Source: Plantago major (taxonomy: Eukaryota > Streptophyta > Magnoliopsida > Lamiales > Plantaginaceae). From it: a stretch of 64,000 bases of DNA. Of the stretch, positions 34,654 to 46,939 are shown one piece after another. Both the position numbers and the translations under genes were made by a program. Location of the stretch: contig CM048842.1 in NCBI GenBank assembly GCA_026545765.1, forward strand, positions 24,528,667-24,592,666. The letters run 5' to 3'. Within the stretch, counting starts at the first letter, position 1, and every line of letters begins with the position of its first letter. Under the pieces are notes generated by a model, which saw only the letters and a program-made list of their open reading frames with translations, was not told the DNA's origin and made no database searches.

Positions 34654-36095
34654 ATGCTCAATGAAGAAAGGAAAAAGATTCAAATCCAAATGGATGCTCT
34701 TGATATTGAGTCAGAATCTGAGGAAGAAGACTCAGATGATACCAAATTATCTTCTCCAGAATTATGTGGCATCACTCATGAATTAGTTGACTTTGGTCAA
34801 AAGAAAAGGGAATTATGCGGGGTTGCTGAGGAGATCTATCCATATTGCTCCAACATTGAGCCCTGCCTAATGGCAGACGAGGTAACCAACATCTCTCAAT
34901 GCATAACTTATGAGAGTGATGAGGAAGAAATCAGAAATTCAGAATATTTCAGAAGAGAACTTGATCTCTACAAAAGAGAATTTCAAATGATCCGAGCTAG
35001 AGCCGACATTCTTGAAGAAGAAAAGAATTCTCTTGAGAAGGAAAATTCACAATCACTCAAGATATCTGAGAAAAAGGATGCTGAAAATGCATTTCTCAAA
35101 GCACAGATATCTGAACCAGAGAAGTTACACAGAAAGACAATGGATATACTCCAAAAGGAAAATAAAGATCTTCTTTCTAAAAATGAGGAACTCAAAAAGA
35201 AAGAACTATCTTTTCAATCCTATGCCAAAGCTTGTGACACTCTTACTGAAGTACACTCTTATTTAAGAGATCCTTTAGAAAAGGGAGGACATGGGCTGGA
35301 CACACAAGCAAATAGTTCTACCACTCTGAATAAGAGTGACCAAAGAATAACATTTGTTAGTGCTTAGGAAGATGGTTCCCAAATAACATATATAGCATTG
35401 GTCAGAAAGCTAAGGTTGTTGACAAAGGAAAGGCAGTTGCGACCAAACCTTTGTGGGAAAAACAAGTCCAAAAGAAAACTGTTGGGAATGTTTCCGTCAA
35501 GAAACATAACACTGAAAAGTGTAATCACCCACAGTGCTATGTCTCTCAGAAAGGAAAAATTGCAGGAGCAGGCAAATTTTCCAACATCACATTTTCTGGA
35601 AAGAAAGACGTTCCACAGACTAGCAAAGCTGCTGAGAAGAGAACTCAGACAGCACCAGGGGCTCGAAATGGCATTGGCTATAAAGCCATCGGGAAATAAC
35701 TCGCTTGTGAGTATAAACAAGAGCAAGAACGATGGATGAAAGCCAGGATTGCGCATAGCAATCATCGGAAGTGGAAGAAAGAACAGGTTACGACCACTCT
35801 GAATGCCAGGGCTAGAAGAAGTCTGGCAAGGAAACCTAAGTTTGTTGAAAAGTAGACTCAGCAATCTGTCAGGTTTCTGAAAGCCCCACGAGGAGCACCA
35901 AAGAACACACCAAGAAGGAAAATAGCTTTAAATGATAATGATACCAATCATTCACCTAAAATTCCATCTTATGTTTTAACAAGACAAAAGAATATCCCAA
36001 GGAAGTTCATTCAGAAATTGACTCCTATAGGGAGATTCTTTAGTCCAGAAGGTTCCATTTTTGGAATGAGAGCCTAACTCCTTGTTTCCTGTTTT
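34654..36095 (+). pseudogene. S2 gag-protease spacer: acidic, coiled-coil and basic segments
   Basis: The first third is acidic (ESESEEEDSDD), followed by a Glu/Lys heptad segment at about 34960-35220 that predicts a coiled coil. A Lys/Arg-rich part follows with ARNGIGYKAIGK at about 35660-35697. The order matches S1. No catalytic motif is visible, and the function of this spacer in sireviruses is not known to me. The region is degraded. Confidence 0.6.
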
Positions 36096-36491
36096 GTGCA
36101 GAACACTCTGAGGAAGAACCCGAAGTGGCATTTTGATAGTGGATGTGGGAAGCACATGACAAGAGACAGAGCAAATCTGATCAACTACAGAAAATGCGAT
36201 AATGGACCAATTATTAGATTTGCTGGAGGAGATGAAAATCCAACCATAGGGTTTGGCAATCTGAAGTTTGGAGCCCTTACAATCTCTGAAGTACTACATG
36301 TAAAGGGATTGAAATATAATCTCCTAAGCATGAGTCAATTAGTAGACAAAGGGTACACTGTCAAGATCAAGTCAAAACTATGCAAAGTAATTGACAATGA
36401 GTCAAAGCAGACAGTCTTGTTGCTAGGTGAAAAGGAAATCTTTATGTTGTTGACTGGACATCTGCCACAACTGAAGAATGTCTCATGGTAA
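36096..36491 (+). pseudogene. S2 aspartic protease region
   Basis: Carries WHFDSGCGKHMTRD with the D-S-G catalytic triplet, then RFAGGDENPTIGFG and VLHVKGLKYNLLSMSQL. These are hallmarks of the copia protease and the segment linking it to integrase. It would process the polyprotein inside the particle. It is part of a broken polyprotein. Confidence 0.85.
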
Positions 36492-37564
36492 GTCAATATG
36501 GCCACACTGAAGAAAACTGGCTATGGCATAAGAGAATGAGTCACTTGAATTTCAAAACTCTGAACAAGCTAGCCAAGAAAGAATTGGTGGTTGGTTTACC
36601 CAAAATGGTATATAGAAAAGATGGTATATGCTCAGCTTGCCAAATGGGAAAACAATCCAAAACATCTTTCAAGTCTAAAACTAGACACTCCAGTGAAAGG
36701 CCACTGCAAATGTTACATATGTATCTTTTTGAATCCTCTGTAACCAGCTATGCAAGAAAGAAGTATGGTCTGATTGTTGTTGATGATTACTCAAGATTCA
36801 CTTGGGTTGTATTTCTCAAACAAAAATCTGATGCATGGGTTGAAATACCCAACTTGCTGAATAAGTTTGAAGTCATGAAAAATGACAAGGTATCTGTAAT
36901 CAGAACAGACCATGGTACTGAGTTTGTGAACCAGTACATAAAAGTGTTTTGTACCTGCAAAGGTATACAACATCAACTATCTTACGTAAGGACACCACAA
37001 CAAAATACTGCTGCTGAAAGGAAGAATAGGACCCTAAAAGAAGCAGCAAGAACAATGCTTGCTGACACTAAAATAAGTGAAATCTATTGGGTTGAAGCTG
37101 TTAACACAGCCAGCTATACTCAAAATAGATATTTGATTCACAAACACCATGACAAAACTCCTTATGATCTTTTGATTGGTAGATCCCCTAGTATCAAACA
37201 TCTAAGGGTGTTTGGTTGCAGATGTTTTGTTCTTAACAATGGAAAAGAATACTTGAGAACATTTCAACCAAAAGCAGATGAAGGAGTATTTCTTGGTTAT
37301 TCTCTGAATAGCGAAGCCTACAGAATCTACAACAAAAGAACGCAAAAGATTGAAGAATCTGTTCATGTAGTGTTCTACGAAGGAAACAAGAAAGTACCCT
37401 TGAATGAAGAACTCTCAGATAGGTTCAAAGAGCTAATAATTAAAGATTCTGAAGAAGAATCCTCAAAAGGAAACAATTCTATCATTCACTTAGAGGATGA
37501 ATCTGATAATGAAAAGCAACCATTGCTTAGTAACAACCAGATGACTCTAAGATATGATGAATAA
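36485..37564 (+). pseudogene. S2 integrase
   Basis: The pre-integrase zinc region has WHKRMSHLNFKTLNKLAK and CSACQMGKQ (H-H-C-C). The core has VVDDYSRFTWVVFL, IRTDHGTEFVN and QQNTAAERKNRTLKEAARTM around the three acidic catalytic positions. GCRCFVLNNGKEYLRTF and GVFLGYS follow, as in copia integrases. An acidic Ser-rich tail leads to the linker before RT. It belongs to the broken S2 polyprotein. Confidence 0.88.
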
Positions 37565-37929
37565 TTTCCTATGAGAATTTCAGAAATGGAACAGGTTACT
37601 GAGAACCTTCATCATGAAGAGGTTTGTGAGAATGAGATTGCTGAAAATCAAATTCCAGATATCTCTAACACTGAAAAAGTGTCAGATATCCATGGCATTT
37701 CCCATGTGTCAGATATCTCAGATACTGCACAAGTATCCTATCAAGATCATATTGATTCACATTCAGATCAAAATGATATTGATCCTACTAGTTCAAAACC
37801 CATTATGAAATGGATAAGAAATCATCCTGCCAAGGATGTGATCGGTCCTTTAGACCAAGGAGTTAGAACTAGGAGAGCAATTGCTGACTCTCTTTATGGA
37901 TGTTTCATCTCAAATATTGAACCTAAAAC
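37565..37929 (+). pseudogene. S2 integrase-RT linker with VSDIS-type repeats
   Basis: The reading contains several S-D-I/T-x-x-V-S units encoded by repeated CAGATATC sequences. It is acidic and of low complexity and probably a flexible linker. The same linker is in S1 (about 3250-3450). Confidence 0.55.
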
Positions 37930-38797
37930 TATAGAAGAAGCATTGAAGGATCAAGATTGGATCTCTGGAATGCAAGAAGAGTTGGATCAATTTGAGAGAA
38001 ACAAAGTCTGGAAACTGGTTCCATTTGTTGACGGAATATTTGTAATTGGAACCAAGTGGGTTTTCAGAAATAAAATGAATGAGTCTGGTGAAATAACCAG
38101 AAACAAAGCAAGGTTGGTTGCCAAGGGATTCACCTAGACAGAAGGACTAGATTTTGACGAGTCATATGCTCCAGTTGCAAGATTGGACGCAATTAGACTA
38201 TTTCTAGCCTTTGCAGCTCATAATGACTTTAAAGTTTATCAAATTGATGTTAAAAGTGCATTCCTAAACGGTGAACTTGCTAAAGAAGTCTATGTTGAAC
38301 AACCACCAGGCTTTGAGGTTTCCTCAGAAAGTAGAATGGTTTATAAGCTTCAGAAAGCTCTGTATGGACTGAAATAGGCACCAAGAGAATGGTATGATAC
38401 TTTAGCCAAATACTTGCTGGAAAGTGGCTTCAAGAAAGGAGATGCTCATAAAACACTCTTTACTTTGAACCAGGAAGGGAAACTACTTCTAGTCCAAGTA
38501 TATGTTGATGACATTATATTTGGATCTAAAGACAAGCAACTTTGTGTAGACTTTGCTGAGCTCATGAAATAAATTTGAGATGAGCATGATGGGAGAATTA
38601 AACTACTTCCTAGAATTGCAAGTCAAGCAACTTAATGATGGAATATTCATTAGTCAAACAAAGTATGGAAAGGACATGCTCAACAAGTTTAATCTAAAGC
38701 CTTCTAAAAAGAATGCTAAGATACCTATGAGCATTGGAACCAAGATGACCTATATACTGAATCTGACCAGAGTATTGAAGAACACAAGAATAGGAAA
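37930..38797 (+). pseudogene. S2 reverse transcriptase
   Basis: DWISGMQEELDQFERNKVW opens the copia RT (RVT_2). [15 protein letters not shown] holds the first catalytic Asp, and YVDD lies at 38501-38512. The reading IPMSIGTK is near the end. RT copies the RNA genome into DNA. The region is degraded. Confidence 0.9.
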
Positions 38798-39472
38798 TTG
38801 ATTGGATCTCTACTGTACCTCACTGCAAGTAGACCTGATATTCAATATGCAGTAGGAGTGTGTGCTAGATTTCAGACAAATCCAATGCAATCACACTACA
38901 ACATTGCTATTAAAATATTAAGGTATGTAAAGGGTACTGTAGAAGTTGGATTGTGGTATCGAAAAGACAGTGGATTGAGTTTAGTTGGCTATTCTGATGC
39001 TGACTATGCTGGATCATTGATTGATAGAAAGAGCACCTCCGGAACTTGTCAATTTCTTGGTGCCAGATTAATATCATGGTTCAGCAAGAAACAAAACTCA
39101 ATTGCCACATCTACCACAGAGGCTGAATATATTGTTGCTGGGTGTTGTGCTTCACAGATATTGTGGATACAACAACAACTCAGAGACTATGAGGTCAATG
39201 AAGAGAAAACTCCGATTTTCTGTGACAACACAAGTGCTATTGCCATAACTCAGAATCCTAAGTTTCATGCAAGAACAAAGCACATTGATGTTAGACACCA
39301 CTTAATTAGAGACCATGTTGAAAAAGGCAATATAAAGATACTCAAGATTGGTACTGAAGACCAACTTGTAGATATCTTTACAAAGCCTTTGCAAGAAAGC
39401 AGGTTCTTAACCTTGAGACATAGTCTTGGGTTAATGGAGTTACCAAAGGAACTGAAAAGTTCTAATCTCTGA
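38798..39472 (+). pseudogene. S2 RNase H
   Basis: An unbroken frame of 225 codons covers [18 protein letters not shown] (RT end), YSDADYAGSLIDRKST, TTEAEYIVAG, FCDNTSAIAI and TKHIDVRHHLIRDHVEKGN. It ends shortly after LGLMELP. This is the normal end of copia pol. Expressed alone it would have no start context, so it remains part of a broken polyprotein. Confidence 0.9.
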
Positions 39473-39484
39473 GATGAGAATTTA

Positions 39485-39773
39485 GATATCTGGATCAAGC
39501 ATCTAGATATTCAAACAAAAAAAAGGGCTATCTGAGATGGGAACTCATATACTAAAAGAAGCTAAGAATGTGAGTGAGACAGGAACTCAATATGATTAAG
39601 AAGGGAAAAAGGAGATATAAGATATCTGGAACAGGAATCCAGAATATCAAAGGCAAAAGGTGAACACATAGCAAATAAGTATCTGAGACGGGTACTCAGA
39701 TATCAAAAGTTAAAGGGTAAAATGGCTATTTGAAGATTTCTGAGACAGGTACTCAGATATCTCACTCAGTGAG
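39485..39773 (+). repeat. S2 hairpin array between pol and envelope-like region
   Basis: Six stem-loops lie in about 280 bases, five of them with the 7-nt loop pattern A(C/T)(A/G)GG(A/T)A. They are 39486-39510 (loop TCAAGCA), 39529-39551 (ATGGGAA), 39575-39589 (ACAGGAA), 39621-39648 (ACAGGAA), 39680-39702 (ACGGGTA, perfect 8-bp stem) and 39735-39761 (ACAGGTA). A small CTCAC-TCA-GTGAG hairpin closes the array (39761-39773). Confidence 0.75.
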
Positions 39774-40400
39774 GGGGAACAGAAAAGAGAATAGTACAAC
39801 TGTTTGCAGTCAACTACTCTCTTGAAATTTGTGTTATTTCTATCTTTGTGTAAAACATGAATAGATACTGAGTGTGAGATAGACTCAGATACAAAAATTG
39901 TCCCTTAGTCACACAGAAGAAATGTGATTTAGATAGCTAATCGCCAAAATTCATTAATTGGGCACAATCACATGGGTTGATTGTGATCATTGCTGAAAAA
40001 GCAATCCCAACCATTGATGAAATGGGCGTTCCATTTTAAAGGCCGAGATTAATTCTCTGAAAAATAGTGGACTGTAAAAACTCAAACGTGGCCCACTTAG
40101 CATTTAATGCAAACCGAATTTTATCCACGCCTTACTGAACGTACAGATACAAATGCACAAAATTAATTTGTGTATTTTTGTCTGTTGGAATTACACTGCT
40201 ATATATGTAGGATTTTGGCAAAAGAAATCACTTTCGCCTAATCCTACATTTGCTCTTGCACAAAATCTGCAAAATTCTCTCAAATCTCTCTGCAATTTTT
40301 TTTCTGCAACATCTAATTCCCTCTTAGTTTTTCTGCAAAGAATCACTAATTTCCTATCTTAATCTCTTCTCGTTTTTCAAAAACTTCACTATTTAAAGAG
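39774..40400 (+). other. S2 spacer before envelope-like region
   Basis: Non-coding. It starts with the purine tract GAGGGGGAAC just after the hairpins, a possible accessory polypurine tract. It resembles S1 844-1464. Confidence 0.55.
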
Positions 40401-42249
40401 ATGGCTCCCGAACGTGCTTTTACTCAGAAATCCCAAGCTACTACATCTGGTACTGCTGAAAAGCAAGCACCAGTGCTGGTTATAACAAATAATCGGTTGA
40501 TTGGAGAGTTCAATCCTGATCATTGGACTTCAAATCACAGGATGATTTGGGGTGGTGCCATGATTGAGTAATACCTGATAGCTGCAATAGAAAACCAGAC
40601 TGACAGAAAGCTTGTACTTGATATGCTTGAAAAGGCACAAATCAAGGGCTTTCTATCTGCTCTTCCCAGTGGAGTTTCTTCACTGGATGTCCTGGAGTTT
40701 TACAATAACTCCACGATTATCTCAAAAGTCTCTGAAGGCACTGAGACAGTGTCTATCAAGACCAAACTCCAAGGACAAGAAATCCTGTTGGACGAAACAG
40801 CTTTCTGTGAGCTGTTTGAACTTCAAAATCTTGGAAAGGATTTTGAAATTGACACCAAGGATGAAGATCTCCTTGAAGGTGTGAAGCAACTATACAGTGA
40901 TGTGTGTGATCTTGGCAAGCCAGACACACCCATCGACTTTAAGCTTGTTGACATAAGGACCAGACATTTGTTGGTCCACTGGGATGTGTTGGCATGTGTC
41001 CTCCACAGATGCTTTGATGGTCTACAAGGAGGTGCTGACCAAATAAGCCAAGAATGTTGGATGATGATGTTCTTGTTGAATCAACAAGACAAAAGGCTGG
41101 AAAACCCTTTTAATTGGGGGAAGTACGCCTTCATGAAATTTGTGAAGAAGATACAAGGATTTGAGCCTAAAATCATTAAAGGCCTTGCTGAGCCAAAAGA
41201 CCAGTAAGCTATGGACTGAAGATTTGCTACTTACTGGAGTGCCTTGGCATTGAGCTCAGAGAGACGGCAGACATTGCCAACAGTAACCTTCTCTACAAAT
41301 ATGAGTATACAAACATGATGAAAAAGGTTACTGCATCTCAGAAAGGTTCCAAGAAACGAAAGACTGATGAGGTATCTGAAGGTTCCATTGCGACCAAGAC
41401 GCCCAGAAGTCTGCTGGCAAATTAGAAGGCATACCCTCTATGGATGTCGACTCTCAGATACCTGCCGCCACTGCTGATGAACTCATCAATGCTGCAGAGT
41501 ACCTTGCAGATGAACTTATCAATGCTGATAAAAGCAATGAGAAACTTCAAACTCTCTCTGCAGAAGTAGCAGGGATTGTTGATAACTCCGTTCCAGATTT
41601 CGATGACGAATCGGACAAGGAGGAGAAGATCCAAGCCCCCAAGGTTACTGAAAAAGTAACCAAGGCGAAGGGAAAGATGACCAAAAGGTCCAAGGTTGCT
41701 GAGAAAGCAACTAGCTCAAAGGTTTCTGAGCAAGCACCTATAGCAAAGGTTGTTGGTGCCAACACACCATCAGGGAAAGTCACGTATAAACAACTTCAAG
41801 AAGCCCTGATGAATGGTGACCTAGTGTTGGTAGACGTTGATGTCAACACCACACTTAAAAATCTGGAAGAGCTCTCAAATGCTCAAACTTCTGCATCCAG
41901 ACAACCACAACCACAACAGCCGCAAGTGGTTGATGAAATGGTCAATGAACTCCATTTCGACATACCAGCAATGCAATATGCTGAAGAAAATCCTGCAAAT
42001 GAGCAGGTTCCCCGACTCCTAGAGAGGAATCAAACTGAGACACCTGCTCAGAATGATCAAACAGGGGAGGCAACTGAGTTAGTCACTCAGGAAAGGTCTG
42101 AAGTACCTAAAACTTCAAACAAAGAAGCTGAAATGGAACAACAAGACCAAGTCATAAAAGGGTCACAAGTTCCAGAGACCAATCAGCCTGACACTGCTCA
42201 GGTAGCTGAATGGTTTAACTCTCTACTTGTCATATTTTGTGTTTATTAA
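40401..42249 (+). pseudogene. S2 envelope-like region, N-terminal part
   Basis: It starts MAPERAFTQKS, then VITNNRLIGEF and WGGAM. A globular stretch at about 40623-41207 (VLEFYNNS, then LDETAFCELFEL and CVLHRCFDGLQGG) resembles the domain catalogued as putative plant transposon protein or envelope-like protein. An acidic and Gln/Pro-rich region follows to 42249. I saw no clear signal peptide or membrane segment. In sireviruses a gene at this place is called envelope-like, but its function is unproven. The region is degraded. Confidence 0.65.
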
Positions 42250-43113
42250 TCATGTTATTTAATAAAATTTCTTTGTTACAGGCTGAATTAGAAACACAAG
42301 AACAAGAGGAAGCTGGAAAGCTTGCCTCAGAATCTGAGAAGGAGGCTTCCATAGCCTCACCACTTAAGGAAAGGAGCCTGTCTCGTAGGTAGAAGAAAGT
42401 TCCTTAAGATATAACATCTCAGATATATGCTTTATACATATGAATAATACTAAAGTGTTTGTTTCGAATAGGCTCCAACTGAGAAGAAAAATGATGAGGC
42501 TGAGAAGCCTAACTCGTCAGAGAATCAACCAGAGACTCACAAAGTCTCTGAGGAACAAGTATCTGAGCCTTCTATTGAGAAGGTATATATCTCAGATATC
42601 TATATTCTTCATAATAATACTCTGATCATTTTTCTAAATACTTAACACTTTCTACTCATAGGCTCAAATAGAAGTAGAAGTTGCTGGGGAATCGCCCACT
42701 CAATCCCCTCAACCAATGGAAATTGATGAGGCCACTAAACCTTCATCACCAGAGAGAATACCAAAAACTATACAGGTTTCTGAGAGACAAGTATCTGAGC
42801 CTCCTACTATGGAGGTAATTGACATCTCCGATATGAAGTTGTCTAAGTGTTTCTCTCCTGACAAATTTCTAAGTGTTATGTTGTTTTTTAATCTCAGGTT
42901 CAAAAAGAAAGAGAGGATGCTGAGAATCAGACTTCAAAGTCTCCTCCTCACACCAAGATATCTGAGGCACCTGAAACCTCAATAGTCCAACCTTCTGAGC
43001 CTGTTGCTGTTGCACAGGTAACACAGATACTTGACTACACTAAAACCCAGATATCTACTAAAAGTTTTAAACTAACTCAAAACTATCTCTTTCAGGCTCA
43101 AGCTAGTGCCTTA
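42250..43113 (+). pseudogene. S2 envelope-like region, repeated exon-like modules
   Basis: Several short coding-like modules recur, most starting GCTCAA or a close variant and carrying VSE-QVSEP-type wording. They are separated by AT-rich spacers that begin GT and end AG after a pyrimidine-rich stretch. S3 has the same arrangement on the minus strand (about 63070-63720). The modules look like products of tandem duplication of an exon-plus-intron unit. Splicing is not demonstrated. Confidence 0.5.
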
Positions 43114-45859
43114 GTGGTCCCTGAAGATTTGAACAAGGACCTACTTCCATTCTTCAAGGCTCATACTCTGCCAAAACATCTACAGTGTTTCAAGAAATGG
43201 CAGAAACTCAGATGCTCTGATCTGTTTGAAATCACAAGTGTCACAGATCACCCTACCAGAAGAGCAAGAGAATTTGACTTGGACAATTATGTGCATGCAA
43301 TGTTTCCAACTGAGCAATATGCATTTGCCACGTTGATGAATAAGAACTTCATAAAGGAAGTAGCATACAAGCTCATTGAAACCTTTGAAAACGCAGATGG
43401 TCAGACCAGAATGTAGATGGCATTCAAGCATACTTTGCCCCAAACTCTACAATTCACCCTCTGAGCAAGAGGAAGTTAATGGGCAAATGGTCACTATTCC
43501 AGAAGTGATCAATCTGGTCTCTGAAGATGAAGAAGAGAAGGAGACTGATGAGAATGACTATGAAGAACCTCCTTCTGACCATCACAAGGATGAGGATGAT
43601 AAGAAGGATGATGATTATGCCCCTACACCAGGAACAGGAGGGATTGCACAAGGTAATAATACCTCAATTGCTGAAAAGCACACTGAGAGGACATCACCAA
43701 AATCCCTTCCTCCATCTCCTCAGAAATCCACCCATCCATCTCCCCAACAAAAGGACTCTACTGAACAAGTAGTTGAGCACTCTGAGCACAACACTATGAA
43801 AATATGAATGCACAAGCCATAGTTGCTCAACTCAAACAACTGTTGGAGGAAGAACAACAACTAAATCTTCAACTGGAAGAGAAGATAGCTGAATCTAAAG
43901 CAAAGCTCCAAAAGATTGAAGATCAAACAATCAAGGAAATGGAAGCTTATACTGAAATGAAAGAACTCCAGCTTGCTGTTCAGGCAATTGCTCAAGAATT
44001 AGATACTGAGCAAGTATCTGGAGACAAGCATGATGCTAAGGCTGCATTACCAAAAGATGTACCATCCTCCTCACTGAAAGGAAAGAAGCCCATCTCTGAG
44101 ATGGTTGCTGGACTAGAAAACATTGATGAAAATGTCCAAGAGGATGAAGATCACTGGGCTGATGACTCAGATGATGAAGAAGACAAGGCATTGGCAGAAC
44201 ACCGCAATGAACACTTAGCGGTTTCTCTTTTGAAAAGGAAGCTGATTGCTCCTGAAATATTTAGCAAGCTACCAAATGTCAACTCCAATGAATACTTGAA
44301 TAGATATCAAGTACTGGCTAAATAGAAAAAGGAGTTGTCTTCTCAAGATAAAGCTGCCATTACATCAGTCCCTGCAGAAATGAAGACATTCACTGAGCTC
44401 ATCACTAAGAGAACAGCCATTCTGGTCGTTGCTCAGAAAGACCTAGGCATGGTTAGGGATGATGACCAAAACTTGGCTGCAAAAGCCTTTGAAGAGGCTA
44501 GCTATGCTGCTGGAAAAGCAGATGCTATTCAAGGCCCACTGGCAGAGCTCACTGATAAGGAAACAGGTCTTATCAAACAAAATCAGGAGCTCAAGGATAA
44601 TATGGAACAATTGGTTGTTGCTTACAACTATTTGCAGGGCAACTTTGACTCCCTTTCAGAATCCTTCGTGATTCTTAGTCAGTCAACAATGACTAAGGGG
44701 GAAGGATTTCAAGGTGCTCAGAGAGGAAGAGGAAGAGGAAACAAAAGAAAATCTGAACAACCACCTCTCAGAATAAATGAGCCCTCCTCCAACGATCGCT
44801 CTACAGATATTGGCCACCACTCAGCAACTTCCTGAAAAAGGAATGACAACAAGGGCCAGGGAACAGAAACCTCCAAGGAGTACCAAGGCTCCAAGGAGAA
44901 GACAAGTAAGAGGGATTGATGAGTCTTTTGAAGAGGAAGAAGAAGAAGGCCAAATCAAATCCCAGGGCAATGAAGAAGGCTGCAAAACTTTCACAAGAAT
45001 TAATCTTGATGATGATGATGAAGAGACTGATGAAGATGAAGCTCCTCTTCACAGAACAATAAAAAAGGTTGATAGCCTTTCTGAGACCATAGCTGCAAAG
45101 CCTTTGGCAGCTAAAACACCCTCTGGAAATACCAAGTCAATCCAGGGTGGTTCTTCAAGAAATCCCCCAAGGGAAAATTCAAGGCAAAGGAGGAACAGGC
45201 TGAGAGCTGAACAAAGAAAACTTCAACTACCGCTCAGGCCTGAAGAAGCCAAGATTGAGTATGTAAAGACCAACAATGACTCTTCTGTCTACAGATGCAT
45301 TAATCAGAAGAATGGCTACTGGATTCCGGAACTCAAGCACTTACTGGTAAATGAAAAATTTCGAGAACCAATCCATAAACAGCTCATGGCATGGAGAAAA
45401 GACAAGCCAGTCTTGATTAATACCAACCACATCAAAGCCTGGTTGGATTTTGATGTAATCAAGAGAATAGAAGCCATGAAAAAGGACCTCTCTGATGATT
45501 GTCCCTATGGGAAGCCAGATGATGTGCACAGAATTCCCAACACCACTAGAACAGGCACAAGAGTAAGACTTGCTGTGGAACCCTATGAGTCCTTCTACAT
45601 GACTGAAGATCAATACAAGGGTGACATCAGATATCTGAAGATCATATATGAATACTTCAAGCTATCAGATATCAGAATCAAGCATGCCTGGAAATGGGAA
45701 AATTATCTGTGGGTCAAACAGTTTGCCAAGAAAAATCCCACCAAAACCTACAAGGAAGTTTGTGATTTTGCCGGAAACACTGAGATGATAGTCAGGACTT
45801 TGCTCTTTACCTACTCAGATGATATCAAAATGTTTGGGGATAGGGAATTTGCAAATTGA
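43114..45859 (+). pseudogene. S2 envelope-like region, central coiled-coil and C-terminal domain
   Basis: A globular segment is followed by a strongly acidic stretch (about 43510-43610). A Gln/Glu-rich coiled coil comes next (about 43810-44010), then a second helical segment and a basic GRGRGNKRK patch. A conserved C-terminal domain (about 45250-45859) holds YRCINQKNGYWIPELKHLL, AWKWENYLWVKQF and FAGNTEMIVRTLLFTYSDD. S3 keeps these parts in the same order. Long coiled coils are known from SIRE envelope-like proteins. I recognise no membrane anchor. The region is degraded. Confidence 0.6.
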
Positions 45860-46253
45860 TCCATAGATCTGCTAATTGAAGACTTGAAGTTTTGAAGGCT
45901 TGAAGACTAGTTTATTAGGATGTCTACTTGGAGCTTGGTTACTCCTGTTGTCCTAGTTAACTATGTATTTTGTATCGTGCTGAATGTACTTTATTGTTCT
46001 ATCATTGTAAAAGTTATCTGTAAACTTTCTTTGTAACACATCTGATGAACCTACTCTCAGATATCAATCTATAAAAAGATAACTTGTCAGCAAAGATCAC
46101 ACCTTGTGATTTGTTGATGTTTACTTTCTGCACTTAATTAAGATTGGAATTGAAAAGATCATAAGAAACGATTAAGTGTTAGATTGTTCCCTCTTCCAAG
46201 TTGTAATAGGTTTTAAAGATAGTCATCGTTGACTGATCAAAAACGGGGAAATT
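45860..46253 (+). other. S2 3' non-coding region with polypurine tract
   Basis: Non-coding sequence after the envelope-like region. The purine tract AAAAACGGGGAAA (about 46239-46251) abuts the 3' LTR. The S3 equivalent is at 52616-52752. Confidence 0.8.
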
Positions 46254-46931
46254 TGTTAGGAATATCTGTTTAGATTTTGATTAGCAATCTGATGACTTAT
46301 CTTAGCTCAGAAAGGTGGTTAGTACTCTTGGTTCACTTGAACACTGTAAAAGAGGAAAATCACTAAGTATGATAGTCTAGCAAATCTTGTATAGGATGTT
46401 AGGTCTCTGAATATAATTTTTTATTTCCTTAAAGAAGATCAAGAAGCATGCACCCAGCAGGAGAAGTTCATTTTTAAAATGATGTTTTGAAGACTGCGCG
46501 AGATTGCTGAAGACAAAGGTTATTAGATACCTATGTCCAGATATCTTTGACAAACAAGTGCTTCTCAATGAACCAGCTTTGCAAAAGATATCTGAGAACG
46601 CAAGGTTTCTGAACGAGGAAAAGTGCCCACAAACATCTACACTCAGATACCTTGGATAAAACTATATTTCTGGGAAACAATGTTTCAACAGGTATCTGGA
46701 GATGAGAAGGTCTCTGGAAAGGGACATGCAATGCTTCAGAAAGCGTGCATAGTTCCGTTGGCACTACATGACAAAAATAGTACAATGCAATAAATGCGCA
46801 GACAGAGACATCTGAACAAAAGAGGAAATCTCTGAAAAGAGACAACATCTTCTGCAGTACTATTTTCAGATATCAATAATTTTAATTTCATTGAGCCTAA
46901 CGGATACTATTCAAACGGCATGATTTTCAAC

Positions 46932-46939
46932 TATAAATA
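46932..46939 (+). promoter_or_regulatory. TATA-like box in S2 3' LTR
   Basis: TATAAATA, same place as in the 5' LTR. It could direct transcription into flanking element C. Confidence 0.45.

Noticed and set aside
40401-45859. Sirevirus envelope-like region as a genuine viral envelope gene
   Set aside because: No clear signal peptide, fusion peptide or membrane anchor was seen. The term envelope-like is used only for position and family convention.
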